In this document: positions 39,587-48,501 of the stretch, piece after piece
How positions within the stretch are numbered: the first letter of the stretch is position 1
Layout: every line of letters begins with the position of its first letter
Notes under the pieces: model-generated
The model's database searches: none
What the model was told of the DNA's origin: nothing
What the model saw: only the letters and a program-made list of their open reading frames with translations
Origin: an uncultured Lachnospiraceae bacterium
Lineage (GTDB): Bacteria; Bacillota; Clostridia; Lachnospirales; Lachnospiraceae
Assembly (NCBI GenBank): GCA_902775895.1
Contig: CACYNO010000001.1
Span: 124,001-188,000, forward strand
Length of the DNA: 64,000 bases
Direction of reading: 5' to 3'
Translations under genes and position numbers: made by a program

Positions 39587-41014
39587 ATGAAGCAGTATGA
39601 AACCGTAATAGGTCTTGAGGTTCACGTTGAACTTGCTACTAAGACAAAAATATTCTGCGGATGTACCACAGAGTTTGGTGGTACGCCTAATACACATACC
39701 TGCCCGGTGTGTACGGGGATGCCGGGTTCTCTTCCGGTTCTGAACAAACAAGTGGTTGAATATGCCATGGTAGTAGGTCTTGCAACAAATTGCGAGATAA
39801 ACAGGCACTGCCGGTTTGACCGCAAGAATTATTTTTATCCTGATAATCCACAGGACTATCAGATATCCCAGCTTTACGAGCCAATATGTCTGAACGGGTA
39901 TGTGGAGATAGATACGGATGATGGTAAGAAACAGATACGTATCCATGAGATACATATGGAGGAGGATGCGGGAAAGCTTATCCATGATGCATATAAAGAC
40001 GGATCTCTTATTGACTTTAACCGTTCGGGAGTACCTCTTATCGAGATAGTATCAGAGCCGGATATGAGTAACGCAGATGAGGTTATCGCATACCTTGAAA
40101 AGCTGCGCACCACCATACAGTATCTTGGTGCATCAGACTGTAAGCTTCAGGAAGGATCCATGAGAGCAGATGTTAACCTATCTGTAAGAGAGGTTGGTTC
40201 CGATAAGCTTGGAACCAGGACTGAAATGAAAAACTTAAACTCCTTTAAGGCTATAGCCCGTGCCATAGCAGGAGAAAGAGAGAGGCAGATAAGTCTGATC
40301 GAAATTGGTGAGCGGGTCATCCAGGAGACGAGACGATGGGATGACAACGCAGAGCAGTCCTATTCCATGCGATCTAAGGAGGATGCACAGGACTACAGGT
40401 ATTTCCCTGATCCCGATCTTCCCGGTATATTTATCAGCCAGGAGTGGGTAGATGCCGTGAAGGCAAAGGAACCTGAGTTTAAAGCCGAACGTAAGGAGCG
40501 GTACGTAAAGGAGTACGGACTACCGGAAGACGATGCGGATATCATTACGGATTCCAAACATATGGCAGATTTATTTGAAGAAGCGGCGAAGATATGCGGC
40601 AGTCCCAAAAAGGTTGCCAACCGGTTAATGGGAGACACTCTGCGTCTGTTAAAAGAGCAGGGAATGGATGCAGAGGACATACGCTTTTCTCCCGAAAATC
40701 TTGCAAAGCTTGTTAAACTTACCGATGAGGGTACCATAAACAGTTCCGTGGCTGCAGAGATATTTGAGAAGATGTTTGCGCAGAATATAGACCCGGAAGT
40801 TTATGTGAAAGAAAACGGGCTTGCCCAGGTAAGTGATGAAGGTGCATTGAGAGAAACAGTGCAAAAGGTTATAGACGAGAATCCTCAGTCCGTGGAGGAT
40901 TACAGGAACGGTAAAGAAAAGGCCATAGGTTTCCTTGTCGGCCAGACTATGAAGGCCATGCAGGGAAAGGCTAATCCCGGAATGGTAAATAAGATACTTA
41001 AAGAGTTGTTATAA
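39587..41014 (+). CDS. gatB: Asp-tRNA(Asn)/Glu-tRNA(Gln) amidotransferase subunit B
   Basis: The subunit that binds the misacylated tRNA, activates it by phosphorylation with ATP and completes the amidation. It has 475 residues with the GatB signature YFYPDNPQDYQISQ and the C-terminal YqeY-like domain (NPQSVEDYRNGKEKAIGFLVGQTMK). ATG at 39587 is chosen: GGAGG is 7 bases upstream, whereas the GTG at 39581 is only one base from it. With GlnRS encoded at 677, the complex may mainly make Asn-tRNA(Asn) here; an AsnRS or ND-GluRS elsewhere would decide. Confidence 0.97.
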   Translation: MKQYETVIGLEVHVELATKTKIFCGCTTEFGGTPNTHTCPVCTGMPGSLPVLNKQVVEYAMVVGLATNCEINRHCRFDRKNYFYPDNPQDYQISQLYEPICLNGYVEIDTDDGKKQIRIHEIHMEEDAGKLIHDAYKDGSLIDFNRSGVPLIEIVSEPDMSNADEVIAYLEKLRTTIQYLGASDCKLQEGSMRADVNLSVREVGSDKLGTRTEMKNLNSFKAIARAIAGERERQISLIEIGERVIQETRRWDDNAEQSYSMRSKEDAQDYRYFPDPDLPGIFISQEWVDAVKAKEPEFKAERKERYVKEYGLPEDDADIITDSKHMADLFEEAAKICGSPKKVANRLMGDTLRLLKEQGMDAEDIRFSPENLAKLVKLTDEGTINSSVAAEIFEKMFAQNIDPEVYVKENGLAQVSDEGALRETVQKVIDENPQSVEDYRNGKEKAIGFLVGQTMKAMQGKANPGMVNKILKELL

Positions 41015-41018
41015 AAAA

Positions 41019-41065
41019 ACACCCTCCGACACACCCGGTGGAACCGGATGTGAAGGGGGGGGTGT
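41019..41065 (+). other. G-tract hairpin after gatB
   Basis: A long stem-loop directly after the gatB stop: ACACCC (41019-41024) with GGGTGT (41060-41065), CACA with TGTG, and CCGGT-GGA-ACCGG at the tip. Its right arm contains eight consecutive G (41055-41062). It precedes the terminator proper. Confidence 0.6.
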
Positions 41066-41067
41066 CT

Positions 41068-41099
41068 AAGGCGGTCGTAAAGTTTTGCGGCCTTTTTTT
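41068..41099 (+). terminator. Intrinsic terminator after gatB
   Basis: AAGGC...GCCTT encloses CGTAAA-GT-TTTGCG and runs into seven T (41093-41099). The T run reaches the stop of the convergent wall-binding protein gene. Confidence 0.82.
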
Positions 41100-42270
41100 A
41101 TTTTAACCATCCTCTGCCGTCGGCAGTATAGGTCTTACCGTTTACGTTGATCTTCTTATTGGTAACGAGCCATCCGTTATTGCCGAAATAACTTTTATGT
41201 TTTGGATTGTTTCCGTCAGGATTTTTGGTTCCTTTACCCATTTCCTGAAGTCCGGTACGGAGCCAGCCGTTGGGGCCAAAGTAGCTCCAATGTTTAGGAT
41301 TGTTACCATCCGGATTTGATGTGCCTTTTCCCATCTGTTGCCAGTTTGTTCTGAGCCAGCCGTTGGGTCCGAAATAACTCCAGTGAGCAGTTTTTTCACC
41401 TTCTTTTTTGGTCATCCACTTCCATCCTGTGTATACCTTTCCGTCATCACCGAAGTATGACCAGTGATCGGTATTTTCACCCTCTGCTTTGGTCATATAA
41501 TGCCATCCGGTATAAGCTTTATTATTTTTGTAATATTTCCATCCTCCGTTTTCGTTTTTCCAACCGTTTTTAGCATAAGAACTTTTCTTTGTATAAATTA
41601 CTTCAACCGTAAAGTCGGAATCCGTAGGTGTTACAGTCTTAGCCGGAACGGTTTTGATGTTTTGTGTATAACCGCTCTTTGCCGGTACGGTAACTGCTTT
41701 AAAAGTATGATTTCCCGACCATGTACCCATAATTATTTTGCCGTTTAAGTCAAGATAACCGTATCTTATAAAAGTAACACTGTCGGTCTTGCTACCGGTC
41801 TTGGTTTTCTTGCCGTTTTCCACATTAAAATAGTTAATGGTACGTGTAATGGTCTTTGTTTCTTTTTTCTGCTTGGCTTTATCTATGGTAAGAGTGATAT
41901 TCACATCTTCAGGCTGTCTGTCATATGTAGCTGAAACAGAAGGTATGGTAAATGCGCTCGGAACCCATGCGCCGAGTTTGCCGCCTAAAAGATCGGCCAC
42001 GGTAGTCTTGGGAAACGTATATGCCATGTTTTTAGCTGAAACATATCCTTTTTGAACAAGTGTTTTTATATCTGTTGTTTTACCGTTTTCCTGAAAGATA
42101 AGATTTATCTTTCTGGCAATGGTGTACATTTTATCAGTAGCTGATGAAGAATTTGATTTCTCTGCTGCATAAGCTGTCTGTGGCAAAATTGCAGGAACCG
42201 TGGCGAAAGCACCGGCTGCAAGGATCGCTACACCTAAAATACCGGCTTTTAATCCTAAAGTTTTTTTCAT
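41098..42270 (-). CDS. Secreted protein with Mub-B2-like domain and wall-binding repeats
   Basis: A 390-residue exported protein. A signal peptide covers residues 1-35 (cut after TAYA). Residues 45-130 are an unrecognised domain. Residues about 138-227 (TRTINYFNVENGK, GTWSG, VTVPAKSGYT, KTVTPTDSDF) resemble the B2-type domain of mucus-binding (Mub) proteins. Residues 235-390 hold wall-binding repeats, GW(K/H)(W/Y)MTK followed by HWSYFG, in the same style as the protein at 12348 but without an enzyme domain. A surface adhesin or matrix role is inferred, not shown. GGAGG precedes the ATG. It ends tail-to-tail with gatB at the shared terminator. Confidence 0.78.
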   Translation of the reverse strand: MKKTLGLKAGILGVAILAAGAFATVPAILPQTAYAAEKSNSSSATDKMYTIARKINLIFQENGKTTDIKTLVQKGYVSAKNMAYTFPKTTVADLLGGKLGAWVPSAFTIPSVSATYDRQPEDVNITLTIDKAKQKKETKTITRTINYFNVENGKKTKTGSKTDSVTFIRYGYLDLNGKIIMGTWSGNHTFKAVTVPAKSGYTQNIKTVPAKTVTPTDSDFTVEVIYTKKSSYAKNGWKNENGGWKYYKNNKAYTGWHYMTKAEGENTDHWSYFGDDGKVYTGWKWMTKKEGEKTAHWSYFGPNGWLRTNWQQMGKGTSNPDGNNPKHWSYFGPNGWLRTGLQEMGKGTKNPDGNNPKHKSYFGNNGWLVTNKKINVNGKTYTADGRGWLK

Positions 42271-42466
42271 GTTTATCCTCCCTGAAATATCATCAATATG
42301 TATTAGTGTTAATTTATTATCTATCTTTTATAATTTTAACACGTTTAAAGATATAAAGTAACCCTGTTTTTTGTAAATGAAATTATTATTTTTTTTAAAT
42401 TCAGACCTTCCGATAACCTGTATATAATGGTCATTCCAATAAACTGAGTTTACTTACAAAAAATCC

Positions 42467-42495
42467 TTGCAAAACCAAACATCATCTGATATAAT
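42467..42495 (+). promoter_or_regulatory. rpmB promoter
   Basis: TTGCAA, 17 bases, perfect TATAAT (42490-42495) preceded by TGA (extended -10). Start near 42502. It has the same -35 octamer TTGCAAAA as the tRNA-Lys promoter. Confidence 0.85.
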
Positions 42496-42543
42496 CGTCG
42501 ACATGTGATTTAAGAAAAGCGAAGCGTGAGGAGGTGCTAAAGT

Positions 42544-42729
42544 ATGGCAAAGTGTGCAGTATGTGACAAGAGCGTTCATTTCGGAAATGCAGTAAGTCAT
42601 TCACACAGAAGATCCAACAAGGTTTGGAAACCGAATATCAAGTCCGTAAGAGTAAAGCAGAACGGACAGACAAAGAAGATGTATGTATGTACTTCCTGCC
42701 TTCGTTCAGGTAAAGTAGAGCGTGCTTAA
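42544..42729 (+). CDS. rpmB: 50S ribosomal protein L28
   Basis: A 61-residue large-subunit protein. MAKCAVCDKSVHFGNAVSHSHRRSN is the L28 N-terminus, and a C-terminal CTSCLR supplies the second pair of a zinc-binding CxxC/CxxC arrangement (the Zn-ribbon, or C+, form of L28). GAGGAGG lies about 8 bases before the ATG. Monocistronic, with a strong extended -10 promoter and a strong terminator. L28 is commonly divergent from or next to the asp23-dak2-recG group in Firmicutes, which also follows here. Confidence 0.98.
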   Translation: MAKCAVCDKSVHFGNAVSHSHRRSNKVWKPNIKSVRVKQNGQTKKMYVCTSCLRSGKVERA

Positions 42730-42730
42730 T

Positions 42731-42759
42731 AAAAAGGGCTGCCACGGCAGCCCTTTTTT
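42731..42759 (+). terminator. Intrinsic terminator after rpmB
   Basis: A perfect stem GGGCTGC/GCAGCCC with a CACG loop, flanked by five A and followed by at least six T. The symmetry would allow it to work in both directions. Confidence 0.95.
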
Positions 42760-42843
42760 AGTGAATTAAACCCCGCCGGACAGTTGAAAAAAGAATGTGC
42801 AGATAGTATAATTTTCCCTATATATATTTAAGGAGGACAGGTC

Positions 42844-43203
42844 ATGCAGGGGCGTATAAAGGGTAAACTCGGACGGATTTCTATTTCCTCAAGTGTAATA
42901 GCACAATATGCCGGTTCGGCGGCGGTAGAATGCTTTGGTATAGTCGGTATGGCGGCATTCAGCATGAGAGACGGTCTTGTAAGACTTCTGAACGGAAAGA
43001 GCCTTACAAAGGGCGTCAAGGTTGTTATTGATAACGAAAATAAGATAACAATTGATTTTCATGTGATCATCGCATACGGAGTAAGTATAATGACTGTAGC
43101 AGACAATCTTATTGAGAATGTGAAGTATAAGGTGCAGGAAGTGACCGGCCTTGACATAAAGAAGATCAATGTTTACGTAGAAGGTGTCAGGGTAATCGAC
43201 TGA
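42844..43203 (+). CDS. Asp23/Gls24 family envelope stress protein
   Basis: A 119-residue protein of the Asp23/Gls24 (DUF322, YloU) family. The core GRISISSSVIAQYAGSAAVEC and the terminal INVYVEGVR are the family hallmarks. Relatives are abundant cytoplasmic proteins linked to envelope stress, some tethered by AmaP; no membrane segment is present here. GGAGG precedes the ATG. It lies just upstream of the DAK2 gene, the standard yloU-yloV-recG order of Firmicutes. Confidence 0.93.
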   Translation: MQGRIKGKLGRISISSSVIAQYAGSAAVECFGIVGMAAFSMRDGLVRLLNGKSLTKGVKVVIDNENKITIDFHVIIAYGVSIMTVADNLIENVKYKVQEVTGLDIKKINVYVEGVRVID

Positions 43204-43222
43204 CAGCGGAATGGAGGAAAAA

Positions 43223-44917
43223 GTGGCAATGAACAATATTGATGCCGCGATGGTCCGACAGATGTTCCTTACGGGAGCTGATAAGTTGGATTCTCAAAAA
43301 GAAAAGATAAATGATCTGAACGTTTTCCCTGTTCCTGACGGTGATACGGGCACAAATATGTCCATGACCATTATGGCGGCAGCCAGGGAAGTGGCTGATT
43401 TGGAAGACGTAAATATGGACAGCCTTGCAAAGGCAATAGCTGCCGGGTCTCTGCGCGGGGCAAGGGGGAATTCCGGAGTTATATTCTCACAGCTTTGCAG
43501 AGGTTTTACGAAAGAGATGGGAAACTGTGAGACTCTTGATGTGAGCTCTATTGCAAAGGCTACCCGTCATGCCTGTGAGACTGCATATAAAGCCGTGATG
43601 AAGCCAAAGGAAGGTACTATCCTTACGGTGGCAAAGGCCATAGCAGATAAGGCGGGGGAGGTTTCCTCCGAGACGGAAGATGTTTTGGAAGCTGTTGAAA
43701 GGATCGTAGATTACGCACAGGAGGTTCTCGAGAAGACTCCGGATATGCTGCCTGTTTTGAAAGAAGCCGGCGTGGTTGATTCAGGCGGACAGGGTCTTGT
43801 TTGTGTACTTTACGGTTTTCTTGATGCACTTTCGGGCAGGGTCAGTGAGCCGGATATATCTGTGAAATCAGGTGTTAAAGGACAGGTTAGGGGTAAAAAG
43901 GCAAAGATTGCTGATGATGTGGAGATTACATTTGGATATTGTACGGAATTTATAATCCTTCTGAACAGGGAGTTTACAGAAAAAGACGAGCAGGAGTTCA
44001 AGGCGTTTCTGAATTCCATCGGAGATTCCATAGTCTGCGTTGCACTTGACGATGTAGTGAAGATCCATGTGCATACCGATCACCCCGGAGAAGCCTTTGA
44101 AAAGGGGTTGACCTTCGGTCAGCTAACCAACATGAAGGTGGATAACCTCAGGGAAGAGGTAGAGGAGAACAGGGTCGTTTCTGATGATGATGTTGAAAAG
44201 GCAAGGCGTGATGGCGATTCATCCGAAAAGAGAATTACGGAGCTTACGGAGAATGCCAAGGAAGTAGCTTTTGTATCCGTGGTTGCAGGAAGCGGTCTCG
44301 CCGAGATATTTAAAGATATGGGCGCAGACGGTATCATTGAGGGCGGACAGACCATGAACCCCAGTACGGATGATATCCTCGAAGTGATAGAGAATATAGA
44401 CGCAAAGACGGTTTTCATCCTACCGAACAACAGCAATATCGTCCTTGCGGCATCCCAGGCGGCAGAGCTTGTTGCCGGGCGTAAGGCAGTGGTCATACCA
44501 GCAAAAACCATTCCTCAGGGTGTGTCCGCGGTTGTAGCCTTTGATCCCACAGCAGACGAGGCTGCAAATACCGAAGCTATGAACGAAGCGATAGGTCTTG
44601 TAAAGAGCGGCCAGATCACTTATGCGGTGCGTGACACGAGCATAGAAGGCATAAAGGTCAGTCAGGGGGATTATATTGCCATTAATGACGATGGGCTTGC
44701 TGCTTCAGATACCGATATCGTTGATGTAATGTTTTCAATGCTTGATGGCATGGTGGACGGTGATTCGGAACTTATCACCCTGTATTACGGTGAGGACGTT
44801 TCAGAGGAAGAGGCTTCCGTGATGGAAGAAAAGATACACGAAAAGTATCCTGAGCTGGAGACCGATCTGCAGAACGGTTCTCAGAAGGTATACTATTACA
44901 TTGTTTCGGTTGAATAA
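43223..44917 (+). CDS. DAK2 domain protein (YloV/FakA-like)
   Basis: A protein of about 564 residues with an N-terminal DAK2 (dihydroxyacetone-kinase-like, nucleotide-binding) domain shown by FPVPDGDTGTNMSMT and GARGNSGVI. A middle domain and a C-terminal domain (GGQTMNPSTDDI) follow, as in FakA, the fatty-acid kinase subunit that phosphorylates acyl groups held by a FakB/DegV protein. Whether this one acts as FakA is inferred. The start is uncertain: GTG at 43223 is 5 bases after GGAGG, ATG at 43211 overlaps that site, and ATG at 43229 is 11 bases away. It overlaps or abuts recG. Confidence 0.88.
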   Translation: MAMNNIDAAMVRQMFLTGADKLDSQKEKINDLNVFPVPDGDTGTNMSMTIMAAAREVADLEDVNMDSLAKAIAAGSLRGARGNSGVIFSQLCRGFTKEMGNCETLDVSSIAKATRHACETAYKAVMKPKEGTILTVAKAIADKAGEVSSETEDVLEAVERIVDYAQEVLEKTPDMLPVLKEAGVVDSGGQGLVCVLYGFLDALSGRVSEPDISVKSGVKGQVRGKKAKIADDVEITFGYCTEFIILLNREFTEKDEQEFKAFLNSIGDSIVCVALDDVVKIHVHTDHPGEAFEKGLTFGQLTNMKVDNLREEVEENRVVSDDDVEKARRDGDSSEKRITELTENAKEVAFVSVVAGSGLAEIFKDMGADGIIEGGQTMNPSTDDILEVIENIDAKTVFILPNNSNIVLAASQAAELVAGRKAVVIPAKTIPQGVSAVVAFDPTADEAANTEAMNEAIGLVKSGQITYAVRDTSIEGIKVSQGDYIAINDDGLAASDTDIVDVMFSMLDGMVDGDSELITLYYGEDVSEEEASVMEEKIHEKYPELETDLQNGSQKVYYYIVSVE

Positions 44918-44930
44918 CAGGCAACGGAAA

Positions 44931-46997
44931 ATGGATATTACAAAAATTAAAGGAATAGGTCCTAAAAAGGCTGAAGTTTTCAACAGGCTTTCCATATACG
45001 ACACTCATGATCTGCTTAAGTTTTATCCCCGGGATTATGAGGTATATGAGAAGCCTGTTTTTATTAAGGACATATTATCATCCGATGTGGGAAGGGTCAT
45101 AGCCATAGACGGCGCGGTGGCCGGAAAAGCCACAGTATATCGTGCGGGAAAATATTCCGTTACCACAGTCTTTATCAGAGATTTTGAAGGCCGTGGCATT
45201 AAATGTAAGTGGTTTAACATGCCCTATATAAAAAAATCGATTCCATTCAGAGCAAGATATATCTTCAGAGGATATCTTTCATTGAAGAATGGTGAGCATA
45301 TATTGGAACAGCCGCGCCTTATAAAGTGTGACAGCTATGGGGATATGCAGGGGAGGCTTCTGCCGGTCTATCATCTGACAAAAGGGCTGACAGGAAACAG
45401 CGTTATCTCAGCTGTCCGTGAAGCATTATCCGTAGAGGAAAATACTGAAGACTACCTGCCGGATGATATCAGGCGTAAGTACGGGCTTGTAAAAGAATGG
45501 GATGCCGTAAAGGGCATTCATTTTCCGGCGGACAGACATGAAGCAGATGAGAGTCTGAAAAGGATAATATTTGACGAATTCCTGATCTTTTCTCTTGCAG
45601 TGCTAACCAGAAAACAGGAAAATCTTGAGGTCGTGACCGGCTACAGGATCCCGGTAAGCAATGAGACGGAAGTTTTTAAAAACAAGCTTCCTTACAGACT
45701 AACAAATGCCCAGGAGAGAGCCTGGGAAGTCGTAAGTAGGGATATGGCATCAGACAGACCCATGAACAGGCTGCTTCAGGGAGATGTAGGATCAGGAAAG
45801 ACTATTATCGCCATTCTTGCCCTTTTTAATGCGGCTTTTAACGGCATCCAGGGTGCACTTATGGCTCCCACCGAGGTTCTTGCAAGACAGGAAGCAGACG
45901 AGATTTTTAAACTTATAGAAGAGTATAAACTACCCATAAAAGCAGATATTCTTACGGGAAGCACCACGGTGTCTGAAAAGAAGAGAATATATGAGAGATT
46001 AAAGGCCGGAGAGACGGATATTGTCGTAGGTACCCATGCCCTGATACAAGACAGGGTGGAGATGAAAAACCCCGGCCTTGTTATAACGGATGAACAGCAC
46101 CGGTTCGGAGTGGGTCAGCGAAAAGCACTTAGGACAAAGGGGTCCGTCACAGATCCGGCAAATGTCCTGGTCATGAGTGCAACACCGATTCCCAGAACCC
46201 TTGCCTGGATTCTGTACGGAGACCTGGATATTTCCGTTATGGATGAGTTGCCTAAAGGGAGAAAGCCTATAAAGAATGCTCTGGTTAACTCATCATACAG
46301 GGGCAAAGCCTACAGATTTATCCGGGACAAGGTAAAAGAAGGAAGGCAGGCTTATGTAATATGCCCCATGGTGGAAAAGGGTGAAAATGTTGATCTGGAA
46401 AATGTAACTGACTATGCGGAAAGTCTGCAAAAGGAACTGGGAGAGGAAATAAAAGTCGGTATAATGCACGGTCAGATGAAGTCCGATGAAAAAATAAAGG
46501 TGATGTCGGACTTTGCAGATAATAAGATAAATGTTCTGGTTTCAACTACTGTTATAGAAGTTGGAGTAAATGTTCCAAACGCAACGGTGATCATGATAGA
46601 AAATGCCGAGAGATTCGGTCTGTCCCAGCTGCATCAGCTGCGGGGCAGAGTGGGAAGAGGAGAAGAGGAATCATTTTGCATATTTGTCTCAGATGCAGAG
46701 ACAGAGGATGCAAAAAAACGATTGGAGATAATAAGCGGCACTAATGACGGATTTGAGATCGCGGAGAAAGATATGGAACTCAGAGGCCCCGGGGATTTCT
46801 TCGGAGTTCGCCAAAGCGGAGAGTTGAACTTTCTTTTGGCAGATCCGGCAAGGGATAAGGCGTTGCTTGATGAAGCCGTTAAAGCGGCAAAAAACATACT
46901 GGAAAATGATCCGCAGCTCATAAAAGAAAAAAACGCCCTTCTAAAAGAAAGGCTGTTAGAATATAAGAACAAAGAAAGCGATAATGTAAATTTATGA
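44931..46997 (+). CDS. recG: ATP-dependent DNA helicase RecG
   Basis: A superfamily 2 helicase that remodels stalled replication forks and branched DNA. It has about 688 residues from ATG 44931 (MDITKIKGIGPKKAEVF). The N-terminal wedge/OB domain is followed by the Walker A GDVGSGKTI, the DExH box DEQHRFG, motif III MSATPIPRTLA, and QLRGRVGRG in the C-terminal helicase lobe. The open frame extends upstream to a TTG at 44901 inside the DAK2 gene, but the first helix-hairpin residues match starting at 44931. It is the last gene of the asp23-dak2-recG run. Confidence 0.96.
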   Translation: MDITKIKGIGPKKAEVFNRLSIYDTHDLLKFYPRDYEVYEKPVFIKDILSSDVGRVIAIDGAVAGKATVYRAGKYSVTTVFIRDFEGRGIKCKWFNMPYIKKSIPFRARYIFRGYLSLKNGEHILEQPRLIKCDSYGDMQGRLLPVYHLTKGLTGNSVISAVREALSVEENTEDYLPDDIRRKYGLVKEWDAVKGIHFPADRHEADESLKRIIFDEFLIFSLAVLTRKQENLEVVTGYRIPVSNETEVFKNKLPYRLTNAQERAWEVVSRDMASDRPMNRLLQGDVGSGKTIIAILALFNAAFNGIQGALMAPTEVLARQEADEIFKLIEEYKLPIKADILTGSTTVSEKKRIYERLKAGETDIVVGTHALIQDRVEMKNPGLVITDEQHRFGVGQRKALRTKGSVTDPANVLVMSATPIPRTLAWILYGDLDISVMDELPKGRKPIKNALVNSSYRGKAYRFIRDKVKEGRQAYVICPMVEKGENVDLENVTDYAESLQKELGEEIKVGIMHGQMKSDEKIKVMSDFADNKINVLVSTTVIEVGVNVPNATVIMIENAERFGLSQLHQLRGRVGRGEEESFCIFVSDAETEDAKKRLEIISGTNDGFEIAEKDMELRGPGDFFGVRQSGELNFLLADPARDKALLDEAVKAAKNILENDPQLIKEKNALLKERLLEYKNKESDNVNL

Positions 46998-47004
46998 TCA
47001 CAGG

Positions 47005-48366
47005 TCAATAATACTTATTCTTTTTCCACTTGGGGATCTGTTTTTTCCTCTGCGCATTTTTTCTTGCAGCGTAAATAATATAGATTATAAGAAGTGCAAT
47101 CCCAATGACGATAAGTATCCTGAGATCGATCACAAATGCTTTCTTAGTCTTATACTCTACGGAATCAGTTGTCTTTTTTACAGGAAGGAGTCCTGAGCCG
47201 GTGTCGTTAAGAGTGGTAGCATTATATGACAATGCTGCGGTTCCTACCGTATGGTCTCCGTATGAAAATACAAGAGGCACGGTTATGGAGTTAGCGGAAT
47301 AAACGGTCTGGTTATTCGGATCTTTTGAGATAGTAGTATCCGAAAGCTGGGCTGAGTTGGGGAGCGTCACAAAGGATGAATCAAAGACCTTAGTGATGTT
47401 ATTTCCGTTGTACCTTTTTGAACTTAAAAAAGATGCATCAGAATAAGCGGCCGTAAGGGTACTTCCCGTAAGGGTCACTTTTGTGAAATTTTCAAATCCC
47501 CATTCAAAGCTTTTTTTGGCATCGGCGAATCTGTCGTCTGCAGTTGAATTGAATCCCACAAATATCAGTCGCATGCCGTCTTTTTCGGCATAGGAAACAT
47601 AGGTGTAACCTCCCTCGGGAAGATAACCTGTCTTACCTCCGACGCAGTATTCATAACCATAAGGTCTTTCGGGAAGAAGGAGGTTTCTGTTAAAAAACAC
47701 TCTTTCCTCATTGGTCTTATTGGTTGCGGGAATCTCATACTTTGCGGTTGAATCTATGGTAAGGAATGTGGGATTGTTGAAGCACATCCTTGCGATGAGT
47801 GCCATATCATAAGCGGTAGAATAGTGGTTATCGTCGTAAAGTCCGCTTGCATTTGCAAAGTGGGTGTCAGTGGCCCCCAGTTCCTCAACAGTTTTATTCA
47901 TAAGGTCGATAAATGAATCATATGATCCGGATACATGCTCCGCAAGGGCATAAGCGATCTCGTTTGCTGAATAAAGAAGAAGCCCGTAAAGAGCCTGTTC
48001 CACGGTATATATTTCCCCTTCTTTTGTAGACAGGGTAGCATCTCCGTATTCAACGGAATTAGCAGCCTCTTTTGAGAATACGACCTGCTCACTTAATCCG
48101 GCGTTTCGACATACCAAAAGCCCCGTAAGTATCTTGGTGGTACTTGCGGGATAATTTCTTTCGCGTGAGTTTTTTTCATAAAGGATAGCCCCGGTATCCG
48201 CGTCCATAAGTATCGCTGCCTTAGATACAAGCTCAGGTGCATCCGGCCAATATAATCCGTCCTGTTCCTCTGTCGTCTCCTCGGCGCGGACAGAGGCTGA
48301 AGGAGCGGTTAATAAAGTACAAAACAGTATTGTGAAAACTAAAATATATTTAAAAATTTTATTCAT
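47005..48366 (-). CDS. dacF: D-alanyl-D-alanine carboxypeptidase (DacF/PBP5 type)
   Basis: An exported class C PBP of about 453 residues that removes the terminal D-Ala from peptidoglycan. The signal peptide is MNKIFKYILVFTILFCTLL to about residue 29 (cut near VRA). Motifs: STTK (SxxK), SAN (SxN) and KTG in GGKTGYLPE. The C-terminal beta domain is followed by one membrane helix near 410-430 and a basic cytoplasmic tail (RKKQIPKWKKNKYY). The start at 48366 is chosen for its signal peptide and GGAAG site; the frame runs 37 codons further upstream without export features. It ends tail-to-tail with recG, 7 bases apart. Confidence 0.93.
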   Translation of the reverse strand: MNKIFKYILVFTILFCTLLTAPSASVRAEETTEEQDGLYWPDAPELVSKAAILMDADTGAILYEKNSRERNYPASTTKILTGLLVCRNAGLSEQVVFSKEAANSVEYGDATLSTKEGEIYTVEQALYGLLLYSANEIAYALAEHVSGSYDSFIDLMNKTVEELGATDTHFANASGLYDDNHYSTAYDMALIARMCFNNPTFLTIDSTAKYEIPATNKTNEERVFFNRNLLLPERPYGYEYCVGGKTGYLPEGGYTYVSYAEKDGMRLIFVGFNSTADDRFADAKKSFEWGFENFTKVTLTGSTLTAAYSDASFLSSKRYNGNNITKVFDSSFVTLPNSAQLSDTTISKDPNNQTVYSANSITVPLVFSYGDHTVGTAALSYNATTLNDTGSGLLPVKKTTDSVEYKTKKAFVIDLRILIVIGIALLIIYIIYAARKNAQRKKQIPKWKKNKYY

Positions 48367-48398
48367 TTGCTCAACTTCCGTTATAAGATGTAGAAGAC

Positions 48399-48427
48399 AG
48401 TATATCGCAGTTTTATGCTTAAGTAAA
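48399..48427 (-). promoter_or_regulatory. dacF promoter (tentative)
   Basis: Minus strand: TTTACT (48422-48427), 17 bases, TATACT (48399-48404). It faces the trmB promoter. Confidence 0.4.
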
Positions 48428-48442
48428 CAAGGATGTTTAAGA

Positions 48443-48471
48443 TTGACAACTTGTTTTTGAAATAATACCAT
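48443..48471 (+). promoter_or_regulatory. trmB promoter (tentative)
   Basis: Perfect TTGACA (48443-48448), 17 bases, TACCAT (48466-48471). The start would leave about 24 bases before the trmB ATG. A second TTGACA at 48471 has no matching -10. Confidence 0.45.
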
Positions 48472-48501
48472 TGACAAATAACGTTTTTAAAAGGGGATAA
48501 G

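Noticed and set aside
42361-42440. Promoter at TATAAT 42423-42428 facing right
   Set aside because: It has no -35 at a usable spacing, and the strong rpmB promoter lies 60 bases further downstream.
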